From assembly GCA_902527245.1 (NCBI GenBank), contig CABZOI010000001.1, forward strand, positions 221,267 to 285,266: a stretch of DNA of 64,000 nucleotides. Reading direction: 5' to 3'. A program made the position numbers and the translations under genes. Below are positions 42,001 through 51,385 of the stretch, piece by piece (the stretch's first letter is position 1; every line of letters begins with the position of its first letter). This DNA comes from an uncultured SAR92 cluster bacterium. GTDB taxonomy: Bacteria > Pseudomonadota > Gammaproteobacteria > Pseudomonadales > Porticoccaceae. The notes below the pieces were generated by a model, which saw nothing but the letters and a program-made list of their open reading frames with translations, ran no database searches and was not told the origin of the DNA.

Positions 42001-42243
42001 ATTACAACAGTTGTGGGATTATTACCTCTTGCTAATGGCATGAGCATAGATCTTATTAATCGAACTTATACTATTGGTGGAATGGTCTCCTCTTGGTGGC
42101 AGCCTCTAGCGAGCGCAATAGTGAATGGACTCCTCGTCGCAACTATACTTACTTTACTACTAACACCTGCCATGTTACTAGTCCCCGAGATTATTTCAAA
42201 AAAGCTCGGTGTCCGAGTGGCGAATTATGAGCATGGAACTTAG
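39091..42243 (+). CDS. RND efflux permease (HAE-type)
   Basis: 1050 residues, twelve predicted membrane helices with two large periplasmic loops, typical of the AcrB/HAE architecture. In helix 4 the proton-relay pair that is Asp-Asp in AcrB reads Asp-Gly (MLIDGAIVVVEHAN), so one carboxylate is absent. The helix-11 region has VNNNIVLIDTYN. It exports small molecules; the substrate is unknown, and no outer-membrane TolC gene is adjacent. Operon with the adaptor, followed 12 bases later by dinB. Confidence 0.94.
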   Translation: MKFLEFVISHARATIAIMLLIVVTGAGSRLSMPVELSPNVVLPVVMTMVRYDGISPEDGNRLLVRPIEKELKTIDGIEEIQATASEGYVVVTTEFEVSDNIKQAVADVREAVNRAKADFPDGAEEPIVDELSPSPEPSIVITFSGSTVSERELYRAAKFFQSKLETLPDVLKADLSGHREEIVEVIIDPEKLKLFNISINEFTRAISVNNVLIPTGEIDLAGGRFGIKVPAILESYKDIENVPIKSSPSKSISLGDLAEVRRTFRDAQGYGLINGEKALAIDVRKRITANLIDTVTNTKQIIESYRSDFSENLDIGYAFDTSEMTEQMVNELQGNIITAMCLVLALVVATLGFRSGLLVGFAIPFSILGALIIINYLGHSFNFMVMFGLLLSLGMLIDGAIVVVEHANTKVSEGISFKKAYSDSVGRMAVPVIASTGTTLAAFLPLLFWPGVSGDFMSYLPITVFAVLGWSLLYALVFVPTLGTVLGRRRGKNKKLPEDRESEKSARTLFLPLEKVYLKILKPVVNAPVKFAGIMFIFIFGIFALYFKFNSGQEFFTPIESQYGMIEIRAQGNLSINEQKEITLSVNRIVEQLEGVKQLYGYSSATNYVPFGSDISRDQISTILVELVPRSERSSGSREIFRTIREKTKSIPGIFVTGQEMEQGPPTGKDIQIQLSSSNRASLYKKAKDLRVWIDQNVEGIRDLQDTLPLAGIQWEIDVDESRAAMLGIDTVSVGNMIQLITNGAIIGKFRPDDADDEVEIRLRFPTQDRRLSNIRDLMVQSNNGPVPIGAFTRIVPASRVDSIQRINMDETVFIMANSEDGFLPDDQIQIIDSWVLANQDSTVEVKYRGANEEQQKSADFLLTAFLLAMSVMLIMLITQFNSFYQSGLILFSVILSTAGVLLGLLISQNTFSTVLTGVGIVALAGIVVNNNIVLIDTYNFIRSRNPQISASNAVFNAARERFRPVMLTTITTVVGLLPLANGMSIDLINRTYTIGGMVSSWWQPLASAIVNGLLVATILTLLLTPAMLLVPEIISKKLGVRVANYEHGT

Positions 42244-42255
42244 CATAGGTTTTTA

Positions 42256-43314
42256 ATGCGAAAAATCATTCACTGTGATTGTGATTGCTTTTATGCGTCT
42301 GTAGAGATCAGGGATAACAAGGCTTTACAATTTTTGCCGGTGGCGGTGGGTGGCAGCACCGGGCGAGGTGTCGTAACGACTTGTAATTACATCGCAAGGA
42401 AATATGGGGTTCGCTCTGCAATGCCAACGGTCACAGCGTTACGCTTATGCCCAAAATTGATACTGTTGCCTGTCAATATGCAAAAATATCGAATTGCCTC
42501 TAATCAAATAAAGACAATTTTCTTGGAGTTCACTAATAAGGTAGAGTCTGTTTCCCTTGATGAAGCTTACTTAGATGTTAGTGATAGCAAGCATTTTTCG
42601 GGCAGTGCCTCTCTTCTAGCTAAACATATACGAGAAAGAATTTATAATGAGGTTGGTGTCACTGCATCTGCTGGAGTAGCACCAAACAAATTTCTTGCAA
42701 AAGTGGCTAGTGATATTAATAAGCCAAATGGACAGTATGTTATTGCACCTGACTCTATTGCTAATTTTATTTCAGGATTACCTTTAAGAAGGATACCGGG
42801 TGTAGGTAAGGTGTTAGAGAAAAAATTAAATCAGCTAGGGTTGACGAAATGTGTTGACGTTCAGAATTATTGCGTAGAAACCCTTGTAAAGAAAATTGGT
42901 TCTTTTGGATATACCCTGTATCAAAGAAGCTATGGCAAAGACAATCGAGAAGTAAAAGAGAGTTCGATCAGAAAGTCAGTCAGTGTCGAAAGAACATTTT
43001 CTCAAGACCTTGATAATATCGATACTTGTATTGAAAACATATACTTGTTGATCGAGTCATTTCAAGAACGGTTATATAAATTGCAAGACTCATATTTTGC
43101 TAAAGCATACTTTGTGAAAATAAAGTTTAATGATTTCTCTCAGACTACTTTAGAACGGAGCAATATAAATACTCTGGATGTCGATATCATCAAAGAGATG
43201 TATATGGAGGCATGGAAGAGGGGATCTAAGCCCGCGAGATTACTGGGTTTAGGAGCGAGGCTTATACCAAAGGAGGAGTGCCAAAATAGTATACAGCTTG
43301 ATCTTCTTAGGTAG
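42256..43314 (+). CDS. dinB: DNA polymerase IV (Y-family)
   Basis: 352 residues. N-terminal HCDCDCFYASVE with the first catalytic aspartate (residue 8) and the SLDEAYLDV motif with Asp-Glu; helix-hairpin-helix IPGVGKVLEKKL; little-finger domain; C-terminal QLDLL beta-clamp-binding motif. It copies damaged DNA without proofreading. It directly follows the RND pump and shows no obvious LexA box of its own. Ends facing lipA, 39 bases away. Confidence 0.96.
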   Translation: MRKIIHCDCDCFYASVEIRDNKALQFLPVAVGGSTGRGVVTTCNYIARKYGVRSAMPTVTALRLCPKLILLPVNMQKYRIASNQIKTIFLEFTNKVESVSLDEAYLDVSDSKHFSGSASLLAKHIRERIYNEVGVTASAGVAPNKFLAKVASDINKPNGQYVIAPDSIANFISGLPLRRIPGVGKVLEKKLNQLGLTKCVDVQNYCVETLVKKIGSFGYTLYQRSYGKDNREVKESSIRKSVSVERTFSQDLDNIDTCIENIYLLIESFQERLYKLQDSYFAKAYFVKIKFNDFSQTTLERSNINTLDVDIIKEMYMEAWKRGSKPARLLGLGARLIPKEECQNSIQLDLLR

Positions 43315-43353
43315 GTTTGAGAAGCGATCTTGAGAACAATTTAGCTTTATTTT

Positions 43354-44346
43354 TTAAATAGCAGTTTCAAATATCTGCTTTTCGGCGTGATAGCTTGATC
43401 TAACCAGTGGTCCACAGGCGGCACTTTTGAAACCAAGATTTTTTGCGTAAGCCTCATATTCACTGAATTCGGTAGGATGCACGTAACGTTGAACTGGCAA
43501 ATGACTTTTAGAGGGCTGAAGGTACTGCCCAATCGTAAGCATTTCAACATCATGATCTCGCAAATCTCTCATAGTCTTGAAGATTTCTTCTTTGGTCTCT
43601 CCGAGACCGACCATTAGACCTGATTTTGTAGGAATTGCTTTGTGTGCCACACGAAACTCTTTGAGTAATTTTAGAGACCATGAATAGTTTGCTCCGGGTC
43701 TAGCCTCTCGATATAACCGCTCTATAGTCTCAAGATTGTGATTGAATACATTCGGTGGAGCTTTTGAGAGTCTTTCAATTGCTATTTCCATGCGTCCTCT
43801 GAAGTCGGGCACTAAAACTTCAATTTTTGTAGATGGAGTTGTGTGTCGAATCTCATCAATGCAATCAGCAAAGTGTTGCGCTCCACCATCGCGTAAATCG
43901 TCTCTATCAACTGAAGTAATCACTGCGTACCGTAGTTTCATTTTTGCGATTGCCTTGGCCAAATTTTTTGGCTCACTAGGATCCAGTGGATTCGGTTTTC
44001 CATGACCCACGTCACAGAATGGGCATCTTCTCGTGCATATGTCTCCCATAATCATGAAGGTTGCTGTTCCATGTGAGAAGCATTCGTTTAGGTTGGGGCA
44101 CGCACCTTCTTCGCAGACGGTTGACATTTTATGAGTGCGCAAAATACTTTTTATTTCGGTAATTTTGTTGGATGAAGATAGCCTAATTCTGAGCCAGTCA
44201 GGTTTTTTCAACTTATCATCTACATTGATTATTTTGACTGGAATCTTTTCAACTTTTTGCGCATCTCGCAATTTTTCTCCACGTATCAATCTTTTTGATC
44301 TCTTCGGAGGAATCATGGACTGTGATGTTATGTTCGGATCTTTCAT
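43354..44346 (-). CDS. lipA: Lipoyl synthase
   Basis: 330 residues. Radical-SAM cluster CTRRCPFC and the second cluster motif in [12 protein letters not shown], with the conserved C-terminal RSSYHAE. It inserts two sulfurs into the octanoyl group on lipoyl domains. Last gene of the long - strand cluster from proA; 3 bases after lipB. Confidence 0.97.
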   Translation of the reverse strand: MKDPNITSQSMIPPKRSKRLIRGEKLRDAQKVEKIPVKIINVDDKLKKPDWLRIRLSSSNKITEIKSILRTHKMSTVCEEGACPNLNECFSHGTATFMIMGDICTRRCPFCDVGHGKPNPLDPSEPKNLAKAIAKMKLRYAVITSVDRDDLRDGGAQHFADCIDEIRHTTPSTKIEVLVPDFRGRMEIAIERLSKAPPNVFNHNLETIERLYREARPGANYSWSLKLLKEFRVAHKAIPTKSGLMVGLGETKEEIFKTMRDLRDHDVEMLTIGQYLQPSKSHLPVQRYVHPTEFSEYEAYAKNLGFKSAACGPLVRSSYHAEKQIFETAI

Positions 44347-44349
44347 TAC

Positions 44350-45003
44350 TTATAAGCTGGTGCTATCTACTATATTTTCGCTTTCATCATTATAACCCAA
44401 TTCTTTAATCAGCTCTTTCTTGAATGTAAACAAAACATCATTAAAGTCCACGTAGTCGTTCGTTTCATTCTTTAGTTGGGTCATTTCTAGGTCTAGACCA
44501 CATGCATTTATGCGTTTCCAGGGGGACATATCCATGTCTACATTGAAGCTTATACCATGATATGTGCAACCTCGTCTGACTCTCAGACCGATGGACGCAA
44601 TCTTTTTCCTTGATTTACAATATACGCCGCGAGCCAAGCGATCAGTGTAACCAGGTACCTTCCATTTTGACATGGTCTTAATTACTGTTTTTTCGATTAC
44701 ACTTATCAATTCAAAGACTGACATCTCTGCGCGTTTTAAATCTATCAAGATATAGGCAGTAATTTGCCCGGGCCCGTGATATGTCACATGTCCACCGCGA
44801 TCGGCACGAATTACAGGTATATCGCCCGGCGTCATTATAAAACTATCATTACCCGCCTTACCTTGCGTAAAGACAGAGTTATGTTGCAATATCCATATTT
44901 CGTCCGCGGTCTCTGCCGATCGATTATCAGTGAAGTCGATCATTCTGTTAAGGATATACTTGTATTCTTGTTGATCTAGCTCTCTAACTATCAGTTTATT
45001 CAT
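44350..45003 (-). CDS. lipB: Octanoyltransferase LipB
   Basis: 217 residues. Catalytic lysine in KKIASIGLRV and cysteine in INACGLD, plus RGGHVTYHGPGQ. It moves octanoate from acyl-carrier protein to lipoyl domains, the step before LipA. Overlaps DUF493 by 4 bases. Confidence 0.96.
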   Translation of the reverse strand: MNKLIVRELDQQEYKYILNRMIDFTDNRSAETADEIWILQHNSVFTQGKAGNDSFIMTPGDIPVIRADRGGHVTYHGPGQITAYILIDLKRAEMSVFELISVIEKTVIKTMSKWKVPGYTDRLARGVYCKSRKKIASIGLRVRRGCTYHGISFNVDMDMSPWKRINACGLDLEMTQLKNETNDYVDFNDVLFTFKKELIKELGYNDESENIVDSTSL

Positions 45004-45269
45004 ATGACCATTTTCACACTATTACTAGCTTTTAAATGATGGTGTATTCTCCTTAACTGATTTTCATTTTTGGCTATAAAGGATATGGTTACTGATAACC
45101 ACTTTTTGTTTTTACTATATTTTTCTGAAATCTTTGAATAATTGCCAAGTCCTACAGTATTTGTCATCACGGATTCAATGTGATCTGTAAATACAGATGA
45201 ACCATCCCCTATAATCTTGATTGGATATTCACAGGGGAATTCAATAAGTGGTTTGCTCGATGAACACAT
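45000..45269 (-). CDS. ybeD: DUF493/YbeD family protein
   Basis: 89 residues with FPCEYPIKIIG near the start, the YbeD-type pattern. Its location between dacA and lipB matches E. coli. YbeD has an ACT-like fold and is thought to be regulatory; its role is not settled. Confidence 0.88.
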   Translation of the reverse strand: MCSSSKPLIEFPCEYPIKIIGDGSSVFTDHIESVMTNTVGLGNYSKISEKYSKNKKWLSVTISFIAKNENQLRRIHHHLKASNSVKMVI

Positions 45270-45278
45270 GGATTGTCT

Positions 45279-46445
45279 TTAAGAAAGTAGGTTTGTGAAA
45301 AATAAGACTAACCAATCTAAAAGTCTGGTAATAATGTTTCCCTGTTGAATTTCATCGACCGATATTAATGGTACGCTTAATAAGGTTTCATCATCTAAAA
45401 CAATCTTAAGCTTACCTAATTCGTCTCCTATTGATATGGGGGCCTCCAGCGTATCATTAATACTTACTTTTGCTTTTAAATTGTCCTTGGCACCCCTTGG
45501 AAATGTGATGGTTGCGTTGTCTTTTATTGTTAAGTCTATAAAGTCCTCTTTTCCGTACCAAACTTTAACACCTGATTCGATTATCTCTCCCGATTTAAAT
45601 AGTGTTTGGGTATCGTAGTATCGAAATCCATATGAGAGTAATCTCTGCGATTCCCTAGATCTTGTTTCATCATCTGAAGCGCCAAGGACAACAGATATTA
45701 AACGTACTCCATCTCTCTCAGCAGATGCCACAAGACAATAACCAGCCTCCGTTGTTTTTCCTGTCTTTAAACCATCGACACTTTTATCTCGCCAGAGTAG
45801 TCGATTTCGGTTAGGCTGCTTTATATCATTATGTTCAAAGTATTTTTCTGAATATATTTTATATGACGTTGGATGATCCCTGATAATTGCATTTGCTATT
45901 TTTGATAAATCCCGCGCAGTTGAGTACATTCCATCTTCTGGTAGACCTGATGAATTTTTGAATTCACTGTTAGTCATCCCAAGTATTTCTGCTTGTTGAT
46001 TCATAACATCAGAAAAAGCAATCTCACTTCCTGAGATATGCTCAGCAAGTGCGATTGATGCATCATTACCCGATTGAATGATTACTCCTCTCATCAAATC
46101 GATAACGGGCACTTTACTGAGCGGATCAAGAAACATGGTAGATCCTCCAGTCCTCGCACCACCTTTTCGCCAGGCATTTTCACTAATGGTGATTAATTCA
46201 TCAGGTTTTAATTGCCCATTTTTGATTTCATTCGAAGTTATGTAAGTTGTCATCATTTTTGCCAGACTCGCTGGTGGTAGACGCATGTCAGCAGCACTCT
46301 CTAAAATGACAAATCCAGTCGTTGCATCAATTAAGATCCATGACTTTGCGTTTATTTTAGGCTCTGATGGGATTATTTGTCTCGAACAAACTGAAAACGA
46401 CAACAGAATAAGCATTAAAAATGTGAATAAATTCTTTATGTTCAT
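45279..46445 (-). CDS. dacA: D-alanyl-D-alanine carboxypeptidase (PBP5/6-type)
   Basis: 388 residues. Signal peptide (1-~21), then S-L-A-K (Ser60, Lys63), S-G-N (125-127) and K-T-G (~227) active-site motifs. The end ITRLLDWLVLFFTNLL is an amphipathic membrane anchor. It removes the terminal D-Ala from peptidoglycan pentapeptides in the periplasm. rlpA, often upstream, is replaced by mltB. Confidence 0.95.
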   Translation of the reverse strand: MNIKNLFTFLMLILLSFSVCSRQIIPSEPKINAKSWILIDATTGFVILESAADMRLPPASLAKMMTTYITSNEIKNGQLKPDELITISENAWRKGGARTGGSTMFLDPLSKVPVIDLMRGVIIQSGNDASIALAEHISGSEIAFSDVMNQQAEILGMTNSEFKNSSGLPEDGMYSTARDLSKIANAIIRDHPTSYKIYSEKYFEHNDIKQPNRNRLLWRDKSVDGLKTGKTTEAGYCLVASAERDGVRLISVVLGASDDETRSRESQRLLSYGFRYYDTQTLFKSGEIIESGVKVWYGKEDFIDLTIKDNATITFPRGAKDNLKAKVSINDTLEAPISIGDELGKLKIVLDDETLLSVPLISVDEIQQGNIITRLLDWLVLFFTNLLS

Positions 46446-46531
46446 TAGCGAACCCTTGGTTGAAAAACTTTACTGAAACATTTTATGAGTAATATGAGCT
46501 TTAAGCTACTAACGCACACACCATTACTACT

Positions 46532-47551
46532 TCAGCATGAATATCCTTGGCAAAAACGCGTTTTAATTTTATCACTGAGCTGAGTGACCGCCATTGCATA
46601 CTTAACCCGAGGATTATATCTTCCGATTACATAAAAGTTATTAAATCCAAACCAGTATTCTTTTTTAGATTTTTCTTCAAGCTTGATCGGTAAAACTTTC
46701 TTTGATGTATCAGTTGGATTGAGAGTATCCAGTCCAAGGTTTTTGAAATAGGCTAATGAATTTTTTGGACGCGAAATTCTATTGAAACTTACCAGACTAT
46801 TTTCTGTTAATAGCCTCGCCTCTGTGATAATACCTTGATCTTTTTCCCATCCATGAGCCATCAAGTAATTAGCTACGCTTCCAATTGCATCTGCAGGATT
46901 TAACCAGATATCAGCAAATGAATCACCATCAAAATCAACAGCGTAATCTCTGTAGCTGTTTGGCATAAACTGACCCAGACCCATTGCACCCGCATATGAA
47001 CCTTTTAAAGATAAAGGATCAATGTTTTGTTCACGTGCAAGGATGAAAAGGTTTTCAAGTTGAATGGTAAAAAATTTTCGGCGTGACTCTCTATTTTCGT
47101 ATTGGGTATAGAAATCAAAAGCAAGTGTGCACAAAGCATCGATTACTCGGAAATCTCCAGTATTGCTACCATAATTGGTTTCTATCCCAATAATACTTAC
47201 TATGATTTCGGGATCTACACCGAACTGATTATACGCTTTCGTCAGCTCATCAATATTTTCAGACCAAAACCTTACACCATTTTTGATGCGTGAATCCGTA
47301 ATGAAAATCTCTTTGTAAAGGTACCATGGTTTAACTTTTTCAGCAGGCCGACTCATTGCTTTGATTATTGCATCTTTTTGTTTTGCCTTTTTTAGCCATC
47401 CAACTATTTCTTCTCTGGAGAATTTATGTTCTGAGATCATTTTTTCTGCAAAAATTTTGGCATCAATATGATTAGAATAGTCAGCAAAGCTTTGAGCTGA
47501 AAGAAATATACTTGTGAGAATAACTAGTTGAAAACTTATTTTTTTTATCAA
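46532..47551 (-). CDS. mltB: Lytic murein transglycosylase B
   Basis: 339 residues. Catalytic Glu124 in GIETNYG and GAMGLGQFMPNSYR are typical of MltB/Slt35. The N-terminus is a clean signal peptide (MIKKISFQL...AQSFA) without a lipobox, so it looks soluble periplasmic. This signal peptide supports the TTG start, which overlaps the rodA stop (TTGA). It cleaves glycan strands in peptidoglycan turnover. Confidence 0.94.
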   Translation of the reverse strand: MIKKISFQLVILTSIFLSAQSFADYSNHIDAKIFAEKMISEHKFSREEIVGWLKKAKQKDAIIKAMSRPAEKVKPWYLYKEIFITDSRIKNGVRFWSENIDELTKAYNQFGVDPEIIVSIIGIETNYGSNTGDFRVIDALCTLAFDFYTQYENRESRRKFFTIQLENLFILAREQNIDPLSLKGSYAGAMGLGQFMPNSYRDYAVDFDGDSFADIWLNPADAIGSVANYLMAHGWEKDQGIITEARLLTENSLVSFNRISRPKNSLAYFKNLGLDTLNPTDTSKKVLPIKLEEKSKKEYWFGFNNFYVIGRYNPRVKYAMAVTQLSDKIKTRFCQGYSC

Positions 47552-48681
47552 GACCTAATCCTTCTAGGTTCGTTCGCAATGCTGATTAAGACGCCTAAAC
47601 CTATAAATATTGTCAGTGCTGAGTTTGCGCCAAAGCTAACTAAGGGCAGGGGCGCTCCCACCACTGGCAATATACCAGAAACCATACCTAAATTAACAAA
47701 GATATGTAGAAATATCATTAGTGCGAAACTACCACAAAACAGTCGCCCGAATTGCGATTTTGCAGAAATACTTACGAAAAAACACCTAGCGAGAAATAGT
47801 CCATACAGTAGTAGTGTGATAGAGACTCCTAACAATCCAAACTCCTCTGCTAAAACAGCAATTATAAAATCTGTATGACTTTCTGGTAGAAAATCTAATT
47901 GAGATTGTGTCCCATTAAGCCAACCTTTGCCATAAAAACCACCTGATCCAATCGCAGTCTTGGATTGCACGATATTCCACCCCGCACCGAGTGTATCGGT
48001 CTCGGGTGAGATCAATGTTAGTATACGTTGTTTTTGATAATCACGAAGAACAAATAACCACATCAATGGAACTGCTGATAATGCAATTAATCCGCTTCCA
48101 AATATGTAGCGTTTTCTTAACCCAGCTAAAAAGAGGATGGCTGCACCAGTTGCAAAAACTAAAATGCTGGTTCCTAAATCAGGTTGCAATGCAATTAAAG
48201 TTGTGGGAACCATTATTATAGTCGAGGACCACAATACGTGCTTCAATTTTGGTGGAACTGCGCGTCTGCCAAGGTATGCAGCTAACACAAGAGGTAAACT
48301 GACTTTGAGGATTTCGGAGGGCTGCAATCTAAAAAAGACTAGGTCGAGCCACCTCTGCGCACCTTTAGCATCAGTTCCAAAAAGCGTAACGAGAAGTAAT
48401 AGAATAAGAGTGATACCAAAAAAATAGGGTGACCATAGCTCAATTGATCTTGCTGGTATTTGAGAGATTATAAACATCAGCAAGAAGCCCGTGCCCAAGA
48501 AAAATATGTGTCGATTTACGTAATTAAAGTTCTCACCAGTTGCACTAAAAAGAGTGGTAACACCGATACTTGATAGGGCGAGAAGGAGAAGAATTAATAC
48601 CAGATCGAATTTGAAAGAAGTTTTTCTTTTTTTCTCATTCGGTGCGTCCCTTAATGACCTTACGAAATCAGAATTTTGCAT
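47548..48681 (-). CDS. rodA: Rod-shape SEDS glycosyltransferase RodA
   Basis: 377 residues, ten membrane helices. Conserved GAQRWLDLVFFRLQPSEILK, LQPDLGTS and PESHTDFI. The C-terminal motif that is usually SYGG(S/T)S reads SFGANSA. It polymerises lipid II during elongation with PBP2. The ATG at 48681, 4 bases after the mrdA stop, is better than an upstream TTG. Confidence 0.96.
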   Translation of the reverse strand: MQNSDFVRSLRDAPNEKKRKTSFKFDLVLILLLLALSSIGVTTLFSATGENFNYVNRHIFFLGTGFLLMFIISQIPARSIELWSPYFFGITLILLLLVTLFGTDAKGAQRWLDLVFFRLQPSEILKVSLPLVLAAYLGRRAVPPKLKHVLWSSTIIMVPTTLIALQPDLGTSILVFATGAAILFLAGLRKRYIFGSGLIALSAVPLMWLFVLRDYQKQRILTLISPETDTLGAGWNIVQSKTAIGSGGFYGKGWLNGTQSQLDFLPESHTDFIIAVLAEEFGLLGVSITLLLYGLFLARCFFVSISAKSQFGRLFCGSFALMIFLHIFVNLGMVSGILPVVGAPLPLVSFGANSALTIFIGLGVLISIANEPRRIRS

Positions 48682-48685
48682 TTTT

Positions 48686-50524
48686 CTACATTTCTCCAAT
48701 AGTATTAGGGACCAGCATCCTTCTTTTCATGTATGTTTCTATAACTTTTTTGGCTATTGGTGCCGCAGTTACACTTCCAAATTCGCCATTTTCAACAATG
48801 AGTGCAACAGCAATTTCTGGTTGTTCTTTTGGAGCAAAAGCAATGAATAAAGCATGATCCCACTGGCTAGGGTCAAGCTTTGATTTATCGTAGTCTTCTT
48901 CTGCAATACTGACAACTTGTGCAGTGCCTGTTTTCCCTGCAATTTTATAATTTATGTTTTTATTAATTAGTTTGGCCGTGCCTTTCTCTGAATGAACAAC
49001 ATTTGTCATTGCATTATGAATGTATTCCCAATGCTCATTTTTTATTTCAGGCTTATTTTGTGCTTCGAGGATCAAATTCTTACTTTTAACAAGTTTAGGA
49101 AACAAGGATTTTCCTCTATTCGCTAGCATGCTTGTCATAAGTGCCAATTGAATTGGCGTCGTAAGTAAATAACCCTGACCTATACTTGCATTTACCGTAT
49201 CTCCATCAAACCATTGAGATCCCCGATTTTCCATTTTCCATTCCCTTGTGGGCATTATTCCAGAGGCTTCACCGGGTAGATCAATTTCTGTTTTTCTTCC
49301 AAGACCGAAACTCTCACTCATATCCGCTAAAATATCTATCCCCACTTGGAATCCTAATTCATAAAAAAACACATCACATGATTCAGTAATTGCTTGATCT
49401 AAATCTACAAAAGAGCCATGTCCGCCTTTCTTTGGTTCTCTCCAGGCTCGGTCAACACCTTCGATGAAGAATAACCCTGTGTCTTGAATCTTAGTCTTCG
49501 GAGTAATTTTATTTGTAGTCAAACCTATTAACCCAAACAGAGGCTTGACGGTTGATCCAGGGGGATATTGTCCTGCAATTGCACGGTTAAAAAGAGGTTT
49601 TTCAGTAGAATTTAAAAGTGCATTGTATTGTTTTTTGCTTATTCCTGAAGTGAATAAATTTGGGTCAAAACTAGGTGAGCTCAATAATGCTAATATATCC
49701 CCGTTTTCAATGTTCATTGCTACTAAAGCGCCTTTTCGACCTTCAAAAGCTTCAAAGGCAGACAGTTGAAGCTCTTTATCTAGTGTGAGCATTAAATCGG
49801 TACCAGGTTTGGGCGGTGACTCGCTGAGTGTTCTCATGATTCTGCCACGGGCATTAGTTTCAACATTTTGGTTTCCGACCTTACCTAATAAAAGTGATTC
49901 GTGAAATTTTTCAAGGCCTGTCTTCCCTATGTTATCTATCCCGCGATAATTGGAAGAATTTATTAGTTTAAGATCGCTCTCATTTATTCGGCCTGTGTAG
50001 CCGATTACATGAGCAAATAAATCTTTTTGAGGATATTCACGTTTAAGTTTGGCACTGATCTCGATTCCATCAAGCATATATTCATTTACAGCAATTATTG
50101 CTTGCTCATGTTCACTTAAATCATATTTTAGTGGAGTTGGTTCATATGGCTTCCGACGTGCAAGGCGCTGATAAAATTCTGATACATCAGATTCGTCGAT
50201 TTCTATAAGTAATTTTATTCTCTCAATGAGATCGGTCAAATCATCAGTGTGTTCTTTTACTATTGAAAGATTTGTTATAGGCACATTGTGCGCAAGAATT
50301 TCTCCATTTCTGTCATAGATTACTCCTCTCGCTGGCACAAGCGGTCTAACATGTACTCGATTATTCTCAGAGTATGTAACAAAATTTTCATAATTTGTAA
50401 TCTGAAGATTAAAGTATCTTGCGAATAGTAGTATTGTTAAAAAAGATATGAAGAGTAATGCGAATGTAGCTCGCCTTAGAAAGATATTTTTTTCAACTTC
50501 TGGATTTGAAAATTTTGTTTGCAT
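48686..50524 (-). CDS. mrdA: Penicillin-binding protein 2 (elongation transpeptidase)
   Basis: 612 residues. One N-terminal membrane helix, pedestal domain beginning RGVIYDRNGEILAHN, then transpeptidase motifs PPGSTVKP, ESCD and KTGTAQ. It cross-links peptidoglycan with RodA for rod shape. I use the ATG at 50524; a TTG 8 codons upstream, directly after the rlmH stop, is equally possible. Confidence 0.96.
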   Translation of the reverse strand: MQTKFSNPEVEKNIFLRRATFALLFISFLTILLFARYFNLQITNYENFVTYSENNRVHVRPLVPARGVIYDRNGEILAHNVPITNLSIVKEHTDDLTDLIERIKLLIEIDESDVSEFYQRLARRKPYEPTPLKYDLSEHEQAIIAVNEYMLDGIEISAKLKREYPQKDLFAHVIGYTGRINESDLKLINSSNYRGIDNIGKTGLEKFHESLLLGKVGNQNVETNARGRIMRTLSESPPKPGTDLMLTLDKELQLSAFEAFEGRKGALVAMNIENGDILALLSSPSFDPNLFTSGISKKQYNALLNSTEKPLFNRAIAGQYPPGSTVKPLFGLIGLTTNKITPKTKIQDTGLFFIEGVDRAWREPKKGGHGSFVDLDQAITESCDVFFYELGFQVGIDILADMSESFGLGRKTEIDLPGEASGIMPTREWKMENRGSQWFDGDTVNASIGQGYLLTTPIQLALMTSMLANRGKSLFPKLVKSKNLILEAQNKPEIKNEHWEYIHNAMTNVVHSEKGTAKLINKNINYKIAGKTGTAQVVSIAEEDYDKSKLDPSQWDHALFIAFAPKEQPEIAVALIVENGEFGSVTAAPIAKKVIETYMKRRMLVPNTIGEM

Positions 50525-50549
50525 AACTGATGTTATTGTTTTTCTCAAA

Positions 50550-51020
50550 TTAGGGGCGATGATAAGGATGCTTGTTTGTGATCGTCCATGCTCGATAAAG
50601 TTGTTCTAATAAAATTAGTCTAGCTAAAGGATGCGGGAAGGTTAATTGAGACAAAGACCAAATAAAGTCGCATTTTTGTAACAAATCTTTGGATAGTCCA
50701 TTTGGACCTCCGATAATTACAGTTAAATTACGGCCTTCCATTTGCCAAAGCTCAATTTTTTTTGATAGTGTCATGCTGTTCATTTCTGCACCATTCTCAT
50801 CAAGTGCAACAAGATATGTGCCATGTTTTACATTTTGCATGATCACATCACTTTCCATGATTTTTATACTCTCAACTGAGTGTTTACTATGATGTTGCTT
50901 TTGGACAATTTCTTTAATTTGTAGTTCCCAACTTTTAGGAAACCGTTTCAGATACTCGTTGCATCCCGCATCTATCCAATTGCTCATTTTTGTTCCAACC
51001 GCCAATATGTTAATTTTCAT
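50550..51020 (-). CDS. rlmH: 23S rRNA (pseudouridine1915-N3)-methyltransferase RlmH
   Basis: 156 residues, a minimal SPOUT enzyme: start KINILAVGTKM, then VIGGPNGL-like core (IIGGPNGLSKDLL) and the end LEQLYRAWTI with HPYHRP. It methylates pseudouridine 1915 of helix 69 on assembled 70S ribosomes. Follows rsfS by 38 bases. Confidence 0.97.
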   Translation of the reverse strand: MKINILAVGTKMSNWIDAGCNEYLKRFPKSWELQIKEIVQKQHHSKHSVESIKIMESDVIMQNVKHGTYLVALDENGAEMNSMTLSKKIELWQMEGRNLTVIIGGPNGLSKDLLQKCDFIWSLSQLTFPHPLARLILLEQLYRAWTITNKHPYHRP

Positions 51021-51058
51021 TCATATCATCACAATAAATTGAAATTAATTTGGTATCT

Positions 51059-51385
51059 TTAATTTTTTGGTTTAATCCATAATTTTTCAAGATTATAAAG
51101 CTCTCTAGTCTCAGCGAGCATAACGTTCACAACAACATCACCAAAATCAATCAAAATCCACTCGCCTGAGTTTTCTCCTTCTAAACCAAAAATTTCAAAT
51201 TTTTGTTTTTTTGCATACTCCACAAGTGAGCTGGATGCTGATTTTACATGTCTTGTTGATGTTCCCGTTGCGATGATCATGGAATCCATTTCGGTTGTAA
51301 GTTTTTGGACGTTTATATTCACTATATTTAGTGTTTTGTAGTCATCAAGTGCATCTAAGAGTAAGGATTCTAATTTTTTTCTCAT
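51059..51385 (-). CDS. rsfS: Ribosomal silencing factor RsfS
   Basis: 108 residues. Motifs MDSMIIATGTSTRHVKS, GLEGENSGEWILIDFGDVVV and FYNLE-like end (RELYNLEKLW). It binds L14 and blocks subunit joining in starvation. Overlaps nadD by 4 bases. Confidence 0.96.
   Translation of the reverse strand: MRKKLESLLLDALDDYKTLNIVNINVQKLTTEMDSMIIATGTSTRHVKSASSSLVEYAKKQKFEIFGLEGENSGEWILIDFGDVVVNVMLAETRELYNLEKLWIKPKN

Noticed and set aside
42205..42245. A stretch resembling the start of a tRNA-Leu/Ser D-arm (GGTGTCCGAGTGGCGAA)
   Set aside because: It lies inside the C-terminal codons of the RND permease; no matching acceptor, anticodon or T-arm follows.
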